Below, in pieces: positions 8,938-16,963 of a stretch of DNA of 64,000 nt. The DNA comes from Deltaproteobacteria bacterium. GTDB lineage: Bacteria > Myxococcota > Kuafuiibacteriia > Kuafuiibacteriales > Kuafuiibacteriaceae. Location of the stretch: positions 1-64,000 of the forward strand of contig JACKEN010000006.1 of assembly GCA_020632995.1 (NCBI GenBank). Direction: 5' to 3'. A program made the translations under genes and the position numbers. The notes under the pieces are model-generated. The model had not been told where the DNA came from, did no database searches, and was given only the letters and a program-made list of their open reading frames with translations. How positions within the stretch are numbered: the first letter of the stretch is position 1; every line of letters starts with the position of its first letter.

Positions 8938-9325
8938 ACGGTATTAGGGGCCCGGGCCGGCGGAGCCGTCCCACCCCTCTTCGCCGGGCTTCGCCCGGCT
9001 GCGCGCTCCGCTTGCGCTTGGGGTCCCCGGGCCGGCGGCAAAAAAGCGGCGGTGAGGGGCGTGATCGGCGCGGGAGACGCTGCTAGGATTTCCCTCGAAC
9101 TTTGAAGCCCGCGGCCGCATGCGCCCCTGCGCAACCGTGGTGCCCCGGCCGACCGGACCCGGTCGCCGATCTGCCTTCTGCAAGTTGTCTTGACGGTGTG
9201 CCGCGCGCAGGGCTGGGCCTTGCGCGATGGGGCGGACGCCGTCGTCGGACGAGGCGCGGCCCACCGGGGACCGGCCAAGGGTGTCGCCCACGTGCCCATG
9301 AGGGCGGGCGTCGGAGGATAGAGCC
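8938..9325. other. Intergenic region and infC leader
   Basis: These 388 bases hold no convincing gene. The first 100 are copy A of a palindromic repeat. Downstream, TAGGAT (9084-9089) is a possible -10 box for infC, but no good -35 sequence stands at the right distance. The remaining 230 or so bases would be a long untranslated leader, consistent with autoregulated infC operons in other bacteria. Short frames here have no ribosome sites and unnatural composition. Confidence 0.5.
8948..9039. repeat. Palindromic repeat element, copy A
   Basis: About 90 bases closely matching copy B at 24057-24142. It has a shared left end (CCCGGGCCGGCGGAGCCGTC), an internal hairpin GCCGGGC-TTC-GCCCGGC (8983-8999), and the end sequence CCGGGCCGGCGG repeated directly (8952-8963 and 9028-9039). 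It lies 10 bases after a stop codon and could end transcription. Nothing in it looks like a transposase gene. Confidence 0.8.
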
Positions 9326-9328
9326 ATT
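9313..9328 (+). promoter_or_regulatory. infC: Ribosome site and AUU start of infC
   Basis: GGAGGA (9313-9318) stands at ideal distance before ATT at 9326, whereas the first ATG (9338) is about 20 bases away with no site of its own. A non-canonical start is a hallmark of infC: IF3 itself discriminates against such codons, which gives negative autoregulation (known in E. coli). Confidence 0.85.
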
Positions 9329-10060
9329 CCCAAGCCGATGAAGGGTCGGAAGGACGACAAGAAGAAGGAGCCGCGGGTCGACCGCCGGATCCGCGTGCCG
9401 AAGGTGCTGGTCATCGACTCGGACGGGTCCCGGCTGGGAGAGATCCCGACGTATCAGGCGCTGCGCATGGCCCAGGAGCAGGGGCTCAACCTGGTGGAGG
9501 TGTCGCCGAACAGCGATCCGCCGGTGTGCCGCATCCTGGACTACGGCAAGTTCAAGTACGAGCAGAAGCAGGAGGCCAAGCGGCGCCGCAAGAACCAGGT
9601 GGTGGTGGAGCTCAAGGAGGTGAAGTTCCGCCCCAAGGTGGACAAGCACGACTTCGAGACGAAGGTGCGCCACGCCACCCGGTTCCTCTCGGAGGGGGAC
9701 AAGGTGAAGTTCACCATCATGTTCCGCGGCCGAGAGCTGGCCCACCCCGAGGTGGGCGACGCGCTCCTGAACCGCGTGCTCGCGGCCTTCGCCGGCAAGG
9801 TGCTCGTCGACCAGGAGGCCCGGCGTGAGGGCAGGAACCTCACCGCGGTGGTCCAGGCCAAGCCCGGGGCGTTCCCGAAGCCGGTGAAGCCGGTGGAGCC
9901 CGAGGGCAAGGACGGCCATCCCCCCGAGGAGCCCGATCTGGACGAGGACGACCTCGAGGACGGGATGGAGGACTCCGCCGATCTGGAGGACGTGGACGAC
10001 GAGGACGAGGACGGGGACGAGGAGGACGACACCCCGGTGGCGGCCTCCATGGATGGGTGA
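9326..10060 (+). CDS. infC: Translation initiation factor IF-3 with acidic tail
   Basis: IF-3 binds the 30S subunit, keeps it apart from 50S and checks the initiator tRNA and start codon. The IF3-N domain follows a short basic start (VDRRIRVPKVLVIDSDG, ALRMAQEQGLNLVEVSPNS), then the linker (KYEQKQEAKRRRKNQ) and the IF3-C domain (LKEVKFRPKVDKHDFETK, HPEVGDALLNRV). Compared with the usual 175-180 residues it has about 60 extra C-terminal residues dominated by Asp and Glu. Myxococcus xanthus IF3 (DsgA) also carries a C-terminal extension, linked to development. It is the first gene of infC-rpmI-rplT. The AUU start at 9326 gives 244 residues; starting at ATG 9338 would remove four. Confidence 0.95.
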   Translation: MPKPMKGRKDDKKKEPRVDRRIRVPKVLVIDSDGSRLGEIPTYQALRMAQEQGLNLVEVSPNSDPPVCRILDYGKFKYEQKQEAKRRRKNQVVVELKEVKFRPKVDKHDFETKVRHATRFLSEGDKVKFTIMFRGRELAHPEVGDALLNRVLAAFAGKVLVDQEARREGRNLTAVVQAKPGAFPKPVKPVEPEGKDGHPPEEPDLDEDDLEDGMEDSADLEDVDDEDEDGDEEDDTPVAASMDG

Positions 10061-10159
10061 CCCAGGTTAACCCTCCGCGTCCGATCCGCGATCGGCGCAC
10101 GAAAAACGTTTGGCGGCCCGCGCCTTCGGTGATAGCAGGGGCGGCCTACTTCGAGCGTA

Positions 10160-10188
10160 CCCCGAGGGCCCGTCGGCCCTCACCGGGG
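10160..10188 (+). promoter_or_regulatory. Leader hairpin upstream of rpmI
   Basis: CCCCG-AGGGCC-CGTC-GGCCCT-CA-CGGGG forms a strong stem-loop ending about 23 bases before the rpmI start. rpmI-rplT leaders are classically the site where ribosomal protein L20 represses its own operon, so this is a plausible L20-binding or attenuation structure; no uridine run follows. Confidence 0.45.
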
Positions 10189-10211
10189 GGTCTCGAGGAG
10201 TCATATCAGCC

Positions 10212-10415
10212 ATGCCGAAGATGAAGACCAATCGGGCAGCGGCGAAGCGCTTCAAGGCCACGGGCTCAGGGAAGTTCAAGGCGGCCAAGAAGGGGCGGCG
10301 TCACATCCTGTCCAACAAGAACCGTAAGCGGAAGCGCCGCCTCAAGGGCATGGTGCTGGTGGATCCGGCCGATCAGAAGGCCGTGGCGCGCATGCTTCCG
10401 TACGCCGCCAAGTGA
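10212..10415 (+). CDS. rpmI: 50S ribosomal protein L35
   Basis: This 67-residue, very basic protein has the L35 signature MPKMKTNRAAAKRFKATGSG and the following KGRRHILSNKNRKRKRRL. L35 is a small structural protein of the large subunit. It has the normal length, and ATG 10212 gives the canonical MPKMKT start. It is followed after 12 bases by rplT, and preceded by a 151-base leader with a stable hairpin, the expected place for L20-mediated control of rpmI-rplT. Confidence 0.97.
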   Translation: MPKMKTNRAAAKRFKATGSGKFKAAKKGRRHILSNKNRKRKRRLKGMVLVDPADQKAVARMLPYAAK

Positions 10416-10427
10416 GGAACGAACAAG

Positions 10428-10775
10428 ATGGCTAGGGCAACGCGCGGGACCAAGGGCCGCCGCCGCCACAAGAAGTGGCTCAAGCTGGCGAAGGGCGCCT
10501 TCGGTCGCCGGTCCAAGATCATCAAGTCGGCGAAGGCCACCGCAGAGAAGGGCCTGCAGTACGCCTACGTGGCGCGCCGGCTCAACAAGCGGAACTACCG
10601 GAGCCTCTGGATCCAGCGCATCAACGCTGCGGTCCGGCAGCACGGGCTCAGCTACTCCCGCTTCATCGCGGGGCTGAAGCGCGCCAACATCGAGCTGGAT
10701 CGGAAGATCCTGGCCGACGTCGCGATCCACGATCCCAAGACGATGGCCGCTCTCTGCGCTCAGGCGCAGGCCTGA
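10428..10775 (+). CDS. rplT: 50S ribosomal protein L20
   Basis: This 115-residue protein shows the L20 hallmarks: a basic N-terminal arm (GTKGRRRHKKWLKLAKGAFG), then ALQ-type helix YAYVARRLNKRNYRSLWIQR and the C-terminal RINAAVRQHGLSYSRFIAGL. L20 binds 23S rRNA early in large-subunit assembly and in many bacteria represses its own operon at the mRNA level. It is the last gene of infC-rpmI-rplT, followed by a G+C-rich hairpin. Confidence 0.97.
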   Translation: MARATRGTKGRRRHKKWLKLAKGAFGRRSKIIKSAKATAEKGLQYAYVARRLNKRNYRSLWIQRINAAVRQHGLSYSRFIAGLKRANIELDRKILADVAIHDPKTMAALCAQAQA

Positions 10776-10802
10776 TCCGATCCGGATCCCACTGAGACGA
10801 TC

Positions 10803-10830
10803 GGCGCACCCGGGAGCGATCCCGGGCGCG
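10803..10830 (+). terminator. Possible terminator after rplT
   Basis: GCGCA-CCCGGG-AGCGAT-CCCGGG-CGCG is a stable stem-loop 28 bases after the rplT stop. No T run follows, so it may be a weak or factor-dependent terminator or an mRNA-stabilising hairpin. Confidence 0.4.
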
Positions 10831-10868
10831 TCGTCGTGACCTCACCCCCACCTCGGACTAGAGTCGTT

Positions 10869-10915
10869 CCTGGGGGAAGTCCCAGGAGGGACTCCGCCTG
10901 GTTTCGGGGGAAACC
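10869..10915 (+). promoter_or_regulatory. Two hairpins in front of the binding-protein gene
   Basis: CCTGGG-GGAAGT-CCCAGG (10869-10886) and GGTTTC-GGGG-GAAACC (10900-10915) lie in tandem, the second ending 3 bases before the GTG start and covering the ribosome-binding region. They could control translation of the sensor pair or be part of an attenuator. No known riboswitch class is recognised. Confidence 0.4.
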
Positions 10916-10918
10916 GGA

Positions 10919-12076
10919 GTGTCTCGACGTCCCAGGTCTCGGTCGCGCCTCGTCGCGGCACTGATCGGCTCCGTTGCAGTGACCGGCGGTGCGGCGCTCC
11001 TGCTGTGGGGCGCCTCGCCCGCCGATGGCCCGCCCCCCAAGCCCGAGACCGCCCGGCAGAAGCGGGCTGCAGGCGCGCTTGCCGCGCCCGCGTCGTCCTC
11101 GTTCCGGATCGGGGTCCTCTACTGGTCCAGCCAAATCGAAGGGCAGGTCGCCATGCGGCGTGGCCTCGAGGCCGAAGCGGAGACGATCAACCGGGCGGGC
11201 GAGGGTCCGCGGGTCGAGCTGCTGCCGCGGGTGGCCGGTGACGGCGTGGAGGGGCGCCAGCGGCAGATCGAGCAGATGGAGGCCCTCCTCGAGGCGGGGG
11301 TCGACGCGATCATCGTCCAGCCCACCGACAACGCCGCCCTCGCCGGTGCGCTGGCGCGCGCCAACGCGGCCGGGATCCCGGTGGTGGCCTACGACCAGTA
11401 CGTAGAGGGCGGCCACCTGGCCGCCTACGTCACCAGCGACAACCGGGGCGCGGGGCAGCTCGACGGCGAGTACGTGGCGCACCGCTTCCCCGACGATCAG
11501 AACCTGAAGGTGGTGCTGGTGGAGTACCCCCACGTCTCGTCCACGGTGGAGCGGCTGGACGGCTTCACCGCCGCCCTCAAGGAGCGCGGTCAGCCCTTCA
11601 CCATCGTGGGGACCTACAAGGCGGTGGAGCCCAAGGCGGGCGCCGCGGTGGGGCAAGCCATCTTGCGCGACTTCCCGCGACCCGGCTCGGTGGACGTGGT
11701 GTTCACGGTGAACGACGGCGGCGGCCTGGCGGTGGTGGACGCGCTGGCCGGCGCGGGGCGCACCGAGATCGTGGTCGCCTCGATCGACGGGGACCCGGCC
11801 AGCGTGCGGAACATCCGCGCCGGGCGCCTCACCGTCATCGACGCCGCGCAGTTCTGCGGGCCGATGGGGGCCGCCGCCCTGCGCGCGGCCTACGGCGTGC
11901 TCCGGGGCGAGCCGGTGGCGAGCCGGCAGCTGATCCCGACCTTCCCGATCACCCGTGAGACGGTGGACGCCTACCCCGGCTGGATGGGCCCGCTCCCCGA
12001 GGCGTTCGCGAAGCCCTGGCCGAGCCGTGAGCCGCTCTGGACGCCGAGCGCGGTGCCGGAGGTCGTGGCGCCGTGA
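10919..12076 (+). CDS. Periplasmic sugar-binding-like protein (type 1 PBP)
   Basis: This 385-residue protein of the RbsB/Peripla_BP_4 type has a basic N-terminus and hydrophobic stretch (LVAALIGSVAVTGGAALLLW), a signal peptide or anchor, then a Pro-rich linker. The binding fold runs from FRIGVLYWSSQIEGQ through QIEQMEALLEAGVDAIIVQP, GIPVVAYDQYV, YVTSDNRGAGQLDGEYVA and VVFTVNDGGGLAVVDAL. No ABC permease or ATPase is nearby. Instead it overlaps by 4 bases (GTGA) with a membrane hybrid kinase, so it most likely presents a ligand to that sensor, as LuxP does for LuxQ or TorT for TorS. The ligand is unknown, with sugars or related solutes favoured by the fold. Confidence 0.85.
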   Translation: MSRRPRSRSRLVAALIGSVAVTGGAALLLWGASPADGPPPKPETARQKRAAGALAAPASSSFRIGVLYWSSQIEGQVAMRRGLEAEAETINRAGEGPRVELLPRVAGDGVEGRQRQIEQMEALLEAGVDAIIVQPTDNAALAGALARANAAGIPVVAYDQYVEGGHLAAYVTSDNRGAGQLDGEYVAHRFPDDQNLKVVLVEYPHVSSTVERLDGFTAALKERGQPFTIVGTYKAVEPKAGAAVGQAILRDFPRPGSVDVVFTVNDGGGLAVVDALAGAGRTEIVVASIDGDPASVRNIRAGRLTVIDAAQFCGPMGAAALRAAYGVLRGEPVASRQLIPTFPITRETVDAYPGWMGPLPEAFAKPWPSREPLWTPSAVPEVVAP

Positions 12077-14550
12077 GCGCGGGCGGCGATCGATCGAACC
12101 CCCACTCGCTGCTCCAGATCGATCGGCGGTTGGCGGTGGCGTTCATGCTCCTGGCCTCGGCCCTGATGGTCGGGGGGTCGATCGCCACCGCGCTGATGTA
12201 CGGCCGCAGCCTGAGCAGCCAGCGCGAGGAGCTGGCGCGGGTCATCGCGCACAGCATGGGGCCGGCGTTCGCGACCGCGAAGAAGGCGGGTGAGTACCGC
12301 CTGGTGCAGCTGGCCCGGGACATCCGCGCCGCCAACCCCAGCGTCGCCTATATCCGGCTGGTGGATGGCACTGGAGCGCTCGTGGCCGAGGGCTGGGATG
12401 CGCCTCCGCCCGACGATGACATCGCCCTGTTGGCCCGGCTCTCGGGCCCGGATGCGCCGCTGGAGGTGCGCCACCTGGAACTGGGCACGCGGCCCCTCAC
12501 CGAGGTCAACAGCGTGGTCCTGGGCGGCTACGAGGGGGAGTGGAGTGGCCTGTTGCGGGTGGGCATCCAGGGCGAGCCGCTGCAACCTCTCTTGCTCCGC
12601 CTCGGGCTGTCCTTCGCCGGGGTGGCGGCGCTGATGCTGGCCCTCGCGTGGCCGGTGTTCCTGTACCTCGGGCGCCGCCTGGGCGCGCCGATCAAGATCC
12701 TGGCCCGGGACTTCGAGGGGGTGATGCAGCACGCGCCGCTCTACATCACGATCGAGGACGCGGACGGCGTGGTGGCGCAGGCGAGCGAGGCGTTCATGCG
12801 GACCTTCGGGCTGGCGCGGGGGGCGCACCCGCGCCTCGACGCTTGCCTGCCCGCGGAGGCCCTGACGGTGGGGGCGGGGGAGCAGCGGGAGGTCCGGGTG
12901 CCGGTGGGCGGCGAGGAGCGGGTGCTCCTCGTGAACCGCTTCCCGGTGCTGTTGTCGGAGTCTGGCGCGGTGCTCCGGCAGGGGCTCATCGGGATGGACG
13001 TCACCGCGTGGCGCAAGGACCAGGCCCAGCGGGACCAGCTGGCCGCGGCGGTCGAGAACACCGACGACCAGCTGCTGGTTACCGTGCCGACCGACGGCAT
13101 CGTCTACGCGAACCCGGCGTTCCTCGAGCAGACCGGCTACTCGGAGGCGGAGGTCCTGGGGCGCCGCCCCTCCTCGCTCCTGGTGCGGGACGACAGCTCG
13201 GACGAGGCCACCCAGCGCAACCGCGCGGCCCTGTTGTCCGCCTTCGTGGGGCAGGGCTCGTGGCGCGGGCGCATCGTGGCGCGCAAGAAGGATGGCACTC
13301 CATTCGACTGCGATCTGCTGATGTCGCCGATCCAGGACGAGCGCGGGGTCGTGCAGGCCCAGGTGTGGATCGGGCGCGACGTGAGCCGTGAGGTGCAGCT
13401 GCAGGCCCAGCTGCGCGAGTCCCAGAAGATGGAGGCGGTGGGGCGCCTGGCGGGGGGCGTGGCGCACGACTTCAACAACCTCCTCACCGTGATCGGCGGG
13501 GTCACCGCGCTGATGCAGGAGGAGCCCCTCGACGAGGAGATGCAATCGAACCTGCGGATGGTGGCCGACGCGTCGCGGCGGGCCACCGACTTGACGCGGC
13601 AGCTCCTCGCCTTCGGGCGCCGGCAGGTGATGGACATCCAGGACGTGGACCTGAACCGGGTGGTGGACTCCACCCTGCCGCTCCTGTTGCGGATGGTCCG
13701 CCCGGACGTGGAGCTGGTGTTCACGCCGGGCAAGGGCATCTGGCAAGCCCGGGGCGACCTCGGGCAGATCGAGCAGGTCCTGTTGAACCTGACCATCAAC
13801 GCCTCCGACGCGATGCCGAAGGGCGGGCAGATCCGCATCCACACCGAGAACACCACCCTGGCCGCCGGCACCGCCCACGACGGGGCGGTGGTGAAGCCGG
13901 GGGACTACGTGGTGCTGGTGGTGAGCGACACCGGCGAGGGCATCGCGCCCCAGGTGCTGCCCAAGATCTTCGAGCCCTTCTTCACCACCAAGCGCCTGGG
14001 GCAGGGGACCGGCCTCGGCCTCGCCACCGTGCACGGGGTGGTGCGCCAGACCGGCGGCCACATCTTCGTCGACAGCGTGCTCGGCGAGGGGACCACGTTC
14101 CGGGTCGCGCTGCCGCGGGTGAGCGGGCCGGTCGTGACCTCGCGGACCCCGGCCTTCGGCACCCAGGCCCCGCCGCGCGGGGCGGGCGAGCACATCCTGG
14201 TGGCGGAGGACGACCCCGGGGTCCGCGCGGTGGTGGCGCGGATCCTCGAGCAGGGCGGCTACGAGGTCCTCACCGCACCCGACGGCGAGGCCGCCCTCGC
14301 GCTGCTCGAGGAGCGCGGCCCGGTGGACCTGCTGCTCACGGATCTGATGATGCCCCGGATGGGCGGCGTGGCCCTGGCCGAGGCCCTCCACACTCGGAGC
14401 CCCGGCCTCCCGGTGCTCTTCATGTCCGGCTACAGCGAGGACATGGTGGCGACCGGTGACCTCGGCCTGCTGATCCAGAAGCCCCCCGCCCCCCACACCC
14501 TGCTCAGTGTCGTGCACCACACCCTGGCCGCGCGCACCGTCCGGACTTGA
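12073..14550 (+). CDS. Membrane hybrid histidine kinase with C-terminal receiver
   Basis: 825 residues. A first membrane helix (about 22-46) and a second (about 178-198) enclose a periplasmic domain of some 130 residues. Two PAS-like regions follow (about 215-310 and 330-440). The HisKA segment has the phospho-acceptor His in GGVAHDFNNLL, and the HATPase domain has LLNLTINASDAM (N box), VSDTGEGIAP, FEPFFTTK and GTGLGLATV. A receiver ends the protein with Asp in LLLTDLMMPRMGG. The first gene of the pair encodes a periplasmic binding protein, so the periplasmic domain probably docks that partner. The receiver would pass phosphate to a separate protein; none is adjacent. Starts at GTG inside the preceding stop. 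Confidence 0.92.
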   Translation: MSAGGDRSNPHSLLQIDRRLAVAFMLLASALMVGGSIATALMYGRSLSSQREELARVIAHSMGPAFATAKKAGEYRLVQLARDIRAANPSVAYIRLVDGTGALVAEGWDAPPPDDDIALLARLSGPDAPLEVRHLELGTRPLTEVNSVVLGGYEGEWSGLLRVGIQGEPLQPLLLRLGLSFAGVAALMLALAWPVFLYLGRRLGAPIKILARDFEGVMQHAPLYITIEDADGVVAQASEAFMRTFGLARGAHPRLDACLPAEALTVGAGEQREVRVPVGGEERVLLVNRFPVLLSESGAVLRQGLIGMDVTAWRKDQAQRDQLAAAVENTDDQLLVTVPTDGIVYANPAFLEQTGYSEAEVLGRRPSSLLVRDDSSDEATQRNRAALLSAFVGQGSWRGRIVARKKDGTPFDCDLLMSPIQDERGVVQAQVWIGRDVSREVQLQAQLRESQKMEAVGRLAGGVAHDFNNLLTVIGGVTALMQEEPLDEEMQSNLRMVADASRRATDLTRQLLAFGRRQVMDIQDVDLNRVVDSTLPLLLRMVRPDVELVFTPGKGIWQARGDLGQIEQVLLNLTINASDAMPKGGQIRIHTENTTLAAGTAHDGAVVKPGDYVVLVVSDTGEGIAPQVLPKIFEPFFTTKRLGQGTGLGLATVHGVVRQTGGHIFVDSVLGEGTTFRVALPRVSGPVVTSRTPAFGTQAPPRGAGEHILVAEDDPGVRAVVARILEQGGYEVLTAPDGEAALALLEERGPVDLLLTDLMMPRMGGVALAEALHTRSPGLPVLFMSGYSEDMVATGDLGLLIQKPPAPHTLLSVVHHTLAARTVRT

Positions 14551-14581
14551 CCCCCGGCCCCCGCGGCGCCGACATCGAAGG

Positions 14582-14992
14582 GTGGCCAAGCGCACCAAGG
14601 ACAACGCCAAGCTGCCCCTGACCACCGCCCCGAGCGCGGCGCCCTTCAACGCCGCCTTCGGGGCCCTGGCCGCCCTGAAGGCCGAGCTGGGCGAGGCCTC
14701 GCCGCCACCGCCGCCTGTTCCCGAGCCGCCGAAGGGCAAGGCGGCTTTCGCGCTGGGCAGCCGGGTGGTGCTCCAGCGCGAGCGCAAGGGGCACGGCGGC
14801 AAGACGGTGACCCGGGTCCTGGGCCTGAGCCTGGACGCGGCGGGGCTCGAGGGGCTGGCCGGCGACCTCAAGCGCGGCCTGGGCTGCGGGGCGCGGGTCG
14901 AGGCGGGGGAGATCGTGCTGCAAGGCGACTTGACGGAGCGCGCCGAGCGCTGGTTCAAGGAGCGCGGGGTCAAGAAGGTGGTCGTGGCCTGA
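14582..14992 (+). CDS. SUI1/eIF1-family translation factor (YciH-like)
   Basis: This 136-residue protein has a disordered N-terminal part rich in Lys, Ala and Pro (1-60) and a C-terminal SUI1 domain: SRVVLQRERKGHGGKTVTRV, GLEGLAGDLKRGLGCG, GEIVLQGD and ERGVKKVVVA. SUI1 proteins are related to eukaryotic eIF1; bacterial YciH affects start-site fidelity and stress translation. GTG 14582 is preceded by GAAGG at suitable distance. The gene follows the hybrid kinase by 31 bases and precedes the DUF1152 gene by 10, so all may share a transcript. Pairing with a non-canonical infC start a few kilobases upstream is probably coincidence. Confidence 0.88.
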   Translation: MAKRTKDNAKLPLTTAPSAAPFNAAFGALAALKAELGEASPPPPPVPEPPKGKAAFALGSRVVLQRERKGHGGKTVTRVLGLSLDAAGLEGLAGDLKRGLGCGARVEAGEIVLQGDLTERAERWFKERGVKKVVVA

Positions 14993-15002
14993 GGGCACGG
15001 GC

Positions 15003-15962
15003 ATGCAGAGCGCATTCACCCAGCACCCGCTCTTTCATCACCTCACCGAGGCCCGCCGGATCCTGATCTCGGGCTGTGGCGGTGGCTTCGACGTCTACTG
15101 CGGCCTGCCCCTCGCGTTCGCGCTGAGGAGCCTGGGCAAGGAGGTGGTCCTGTCGAACCTGACCTTCGCCGACCCGCGAGCGGCGGAGGGCGTGGAGCTG
15201 GTGTGCGAGGGGCTCCTGCGCGTCGACGGCGACACCACCGCGCAGCGGGAGTACTTCCCGGAGCTGTACCTCGCGCGTTGGCTCCGCGCCCGGGGCCTCC
15301 CGGACTCGGTCTACTGCCTCGAGCGGACCGGGGTCGTGCCCCTCCGCGAGGCGTACGGCACCCTCATCCGCGACGAGGCGATCGACGCGGTGATCCTGGT
15401 GGACGGCGGGACCGACAGCCTCATGCGCGGCGACGAGGCCGGCCTGGGGACCCCCCACGAGGACGTGGCCTCGATGTTGGCGCTCGATGGGCTCGAGGTG
15501 CCGCGGCTCCTGGTGGCGCTGGGGTTCGGCGTGGACACCTATCACGGGGTCTGCCACGCCCACTTCCTGGAGAACACCGCGGCCCTCACCGAGTCCGGTG
15601 GGTTCCTGGGCACGTTCTCACTGCTGCCCTCGCACCCGGAGGCGCAGGACTACATCTCCGCGGTCCGCTACGCCACCGAGGAGGCGCCCAGCAACCCGAG
15701 CATCGTGAACACCTCGATCGTGGCCGCGGTGGAGGGGCGCTTCGGCGACCACCACTCGATCAGGAAGACGCGGGGGAGCACGCTGTTCATCAACCCCCTG
15801 ATGTCCATCTACTGGTGTTACCAGCTCCAGGCGGTGGTGGACCGCCTGCTCTACAAGGAAGTGCTCGCCCGGACCATGAGCTGGAGCGAGGTGATCCGGG
15901 TGATGGACGCCACGCGCAGGCTGAGTGAGGGCACCCGGCGCTGGGCGCCCATCCCGTTCTGA
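15003..15962 (+). CDS. DUF1152-like protein
   Basis: This 319-residue soluble protein resembles the DUF1152 family: an N-terminal glycine-rich nucleotide-type loop (ILISGCGGGFDVYCGLPLA), LGKEVVLSNLTF, a central DAVILVDGGTDSLMRGDE, and a C-terminal LINP-like FINPLMSIYWCYQL. The GxGGGxD loop and the DGGTD motif suggest nucleotide or metal binding, but no reaction is established for the family. There are no transport signals. It converges with the ACT/OsmC pair. The family call rests on recognition of motifs, so an alternative is another uncharacterised Rossmann-type family. Confidence 0.6.
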   Translation: MQSAFTQHPLFHHLTEARRILISGCGGGFDVYCGLPLAFALRSLGKEVVLSNLTFADPRAAEGVELVCEGLLRVDGDTTAQREYFPELYLARWLRARGLPDSVYCLERTGVVPLREAYGTLIRDEAIDAVILVDGGTDSLMRGDEAGLGTPHEDVASMLALDGLEVPRLLVALGFGVDTYHGVCHAHFLENTAALTESGGFLGTFSLLPSHPEAQDYISAVRYATEEAPSNPSIVNTSIVAAVEGRFGDHHSIRKTRGSTLFINPLMSIYWCYQLQAVVDRLLYKEVLARTMSWSEVIRVMDATRRLSEGTRRWAPIPF

Positions 15963-15984
15963 AGACGCCGGGGGTCGAGGAGCG

Positions 15985-16395
15985 CTACCTCCGGCGGCTC
16001 AGGCGCTCCGATTCCCACCCGTCGGACACCACCTGCCCTCGCTCGGGGTCATCGACCACCAGGATGAGCCGGTGATCGTGGTCGCTGTACAGGACCTCGA
16101 TGTTCACGCCGGCCTCCGCCATCCGCCGGCAGATCGCGCCGAGCTGCCCCGGGCGCTCCTGGTCGAGGCGTTGGACCAGGACCGGCCGGACCTCGACCAC
16201 CTCGAGGCCCACCGCCTCGAGGGCCTCTTGGGCTTCGTCCGCCGCCTCCACCAGGAAGTGGGCGAGCCCCGCCCCTGTGCCGGGCACCCGGAAGGCGCCG
16301 CCCCCCTCCACGCTCACTCCGCGGCGTCCGAGCGCTTCGCCGAGGGTCGCGAGGGCGCCGGGGCGATCTGGGAGGCGCACCGTGATGTCCTTCAT
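15985..16395 (-). CDS. Tandem ACT-domain protein
   Basis: This 136-residue protein is made of two ACT repeats. The first begins MKDITVRLPDRPGALATLGE with the usual RPGAL turn, followed by GRRGVSVEGG. The second runs from VEVRPVLVQRL through ERPGQLGAICRRMAEAGVNI and EVLYSDHDHRLILVVDD. ACT domains bind small effectors, mostly amino acids, and regulate enzymes or transcription. No catalytic domain is attached, so it would act as a stand-alone sensor. Its ATG overlaps the OsmC stop by 4 bases (ATGA), implying translational coupling. Confidence 0.85.
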   Translation of the reverse strand: MKDITVRLPDRPGALATLGEALGRRGVSVEGGGAFRVPGTGAGLAHFLVEAADEAQEALEAVGLEVVEVRPVLVQRLDQERPGQLGAICRRMAEAGVNIEVLYSDHDHRLILVVDDPERGQVVSDGWESERLSRRR

Positions 16396-16880
16396 CGCTC
16401 ACCTCCCTGCAAGTCGACCTGCGCAACACAGCGGACCGGGGTCGCGACGGACCGGTGGATGAAGCACCGGCGCGCGGCCTCGGCGTGGAGCTCGAGGGCC
16501 CGGGCCTGGCTGGAGGCGTCACGGACGACGACGTGGGGGCGGAGGACCACCTCACGGAACGCGCCGCCGCCCCTGGGCTCGACCTCGAGGATGCCCGAGG
16601 CGGCGTCCCGGTACTCGAGGACCACGACCCGCTCTCGAGCCGCCAGGGCGAGATAGGTGAGCATGTGGCACGCGGAGAGCGCGCCCACGAAGAGGTCCTC
16701 CGGGTTGTGGCGCTGGGGATCGCCCAGGAACGCGGGGTCCGCGCTCCCTGCCAGCACTGGCTTGTCGGGCACGCGGAGCGCGAAGGCCCTCGGGTAGCTC
16801 CGGTAGTCCGCCGTGCCCGCCCCGGCAGGGTCCTGCCAGGCGGTCTCGACGTCGTAGCGGTGAGTTCTGCTGTCGCTCAT
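16392..16880 (-). CDS. OsmC/Ohr-family peroxiredoxin-like protein
   Basis: This 162-residue protein has the OsmC fold signature NPEDLFVGALSACHMLTYLA, with the reactive Cys in SAC, and the second Cys in AARRCFIHRSV. In the family these two cysteines reduce organic or fatty-acid hydroperoxides with lipoylated or thiol partners. The internal ATG at 16880 (MSDSRTHRYDVETAW) fits the family length; an ATG 21 bases upstream is possible. It is divergent from an ArsR-type regulator, and a palindrome lies between them, so regulation by that protein is plausible. The ACT-domain gene follows with an overlap. Confidence 0.9.
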   Translation of the reverse strand: MSDSRTHRYDVETAWQDPAGAGTADYRSYPRAFALRVPDKPVLAGSADPAFLGDPQRHNPEDLFVGALSACHMLTYLALAARERVVVLEYRDAASGILEVEPRGGGAFREVVLRPHVVVRDASSQARALELHAEAARRCFIHRSVATPVRCVAQVDLQGGER

Positions 16881-16913
16881 GGCGGCACCGTAGCCGGCCA
16901 CGCGGGACCGACG

Positions 16914-16931
16914 CTTCGGTGGCGGCCGAAG
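16914..16931. promoter_or_regulatory. Candidate operator between osmC-type gene and ArsR-type regulator
   Basis: CTTCGG-TGGCGG-CCGAAG is a perfect inverted repeat between the divergent genes. It stands about 20 bases before TAGGCT (16952-16957), a possible -10 box that ends 6 bases before the regulator ATG, so bound repressor would cover the -35 region. A further CTTCGG lies at 16944. Confidence 0.5.
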
Positions 16932-16963
16932 TGTTCGGGCGGGCTTCGGTGTAGGCTCGTGGC

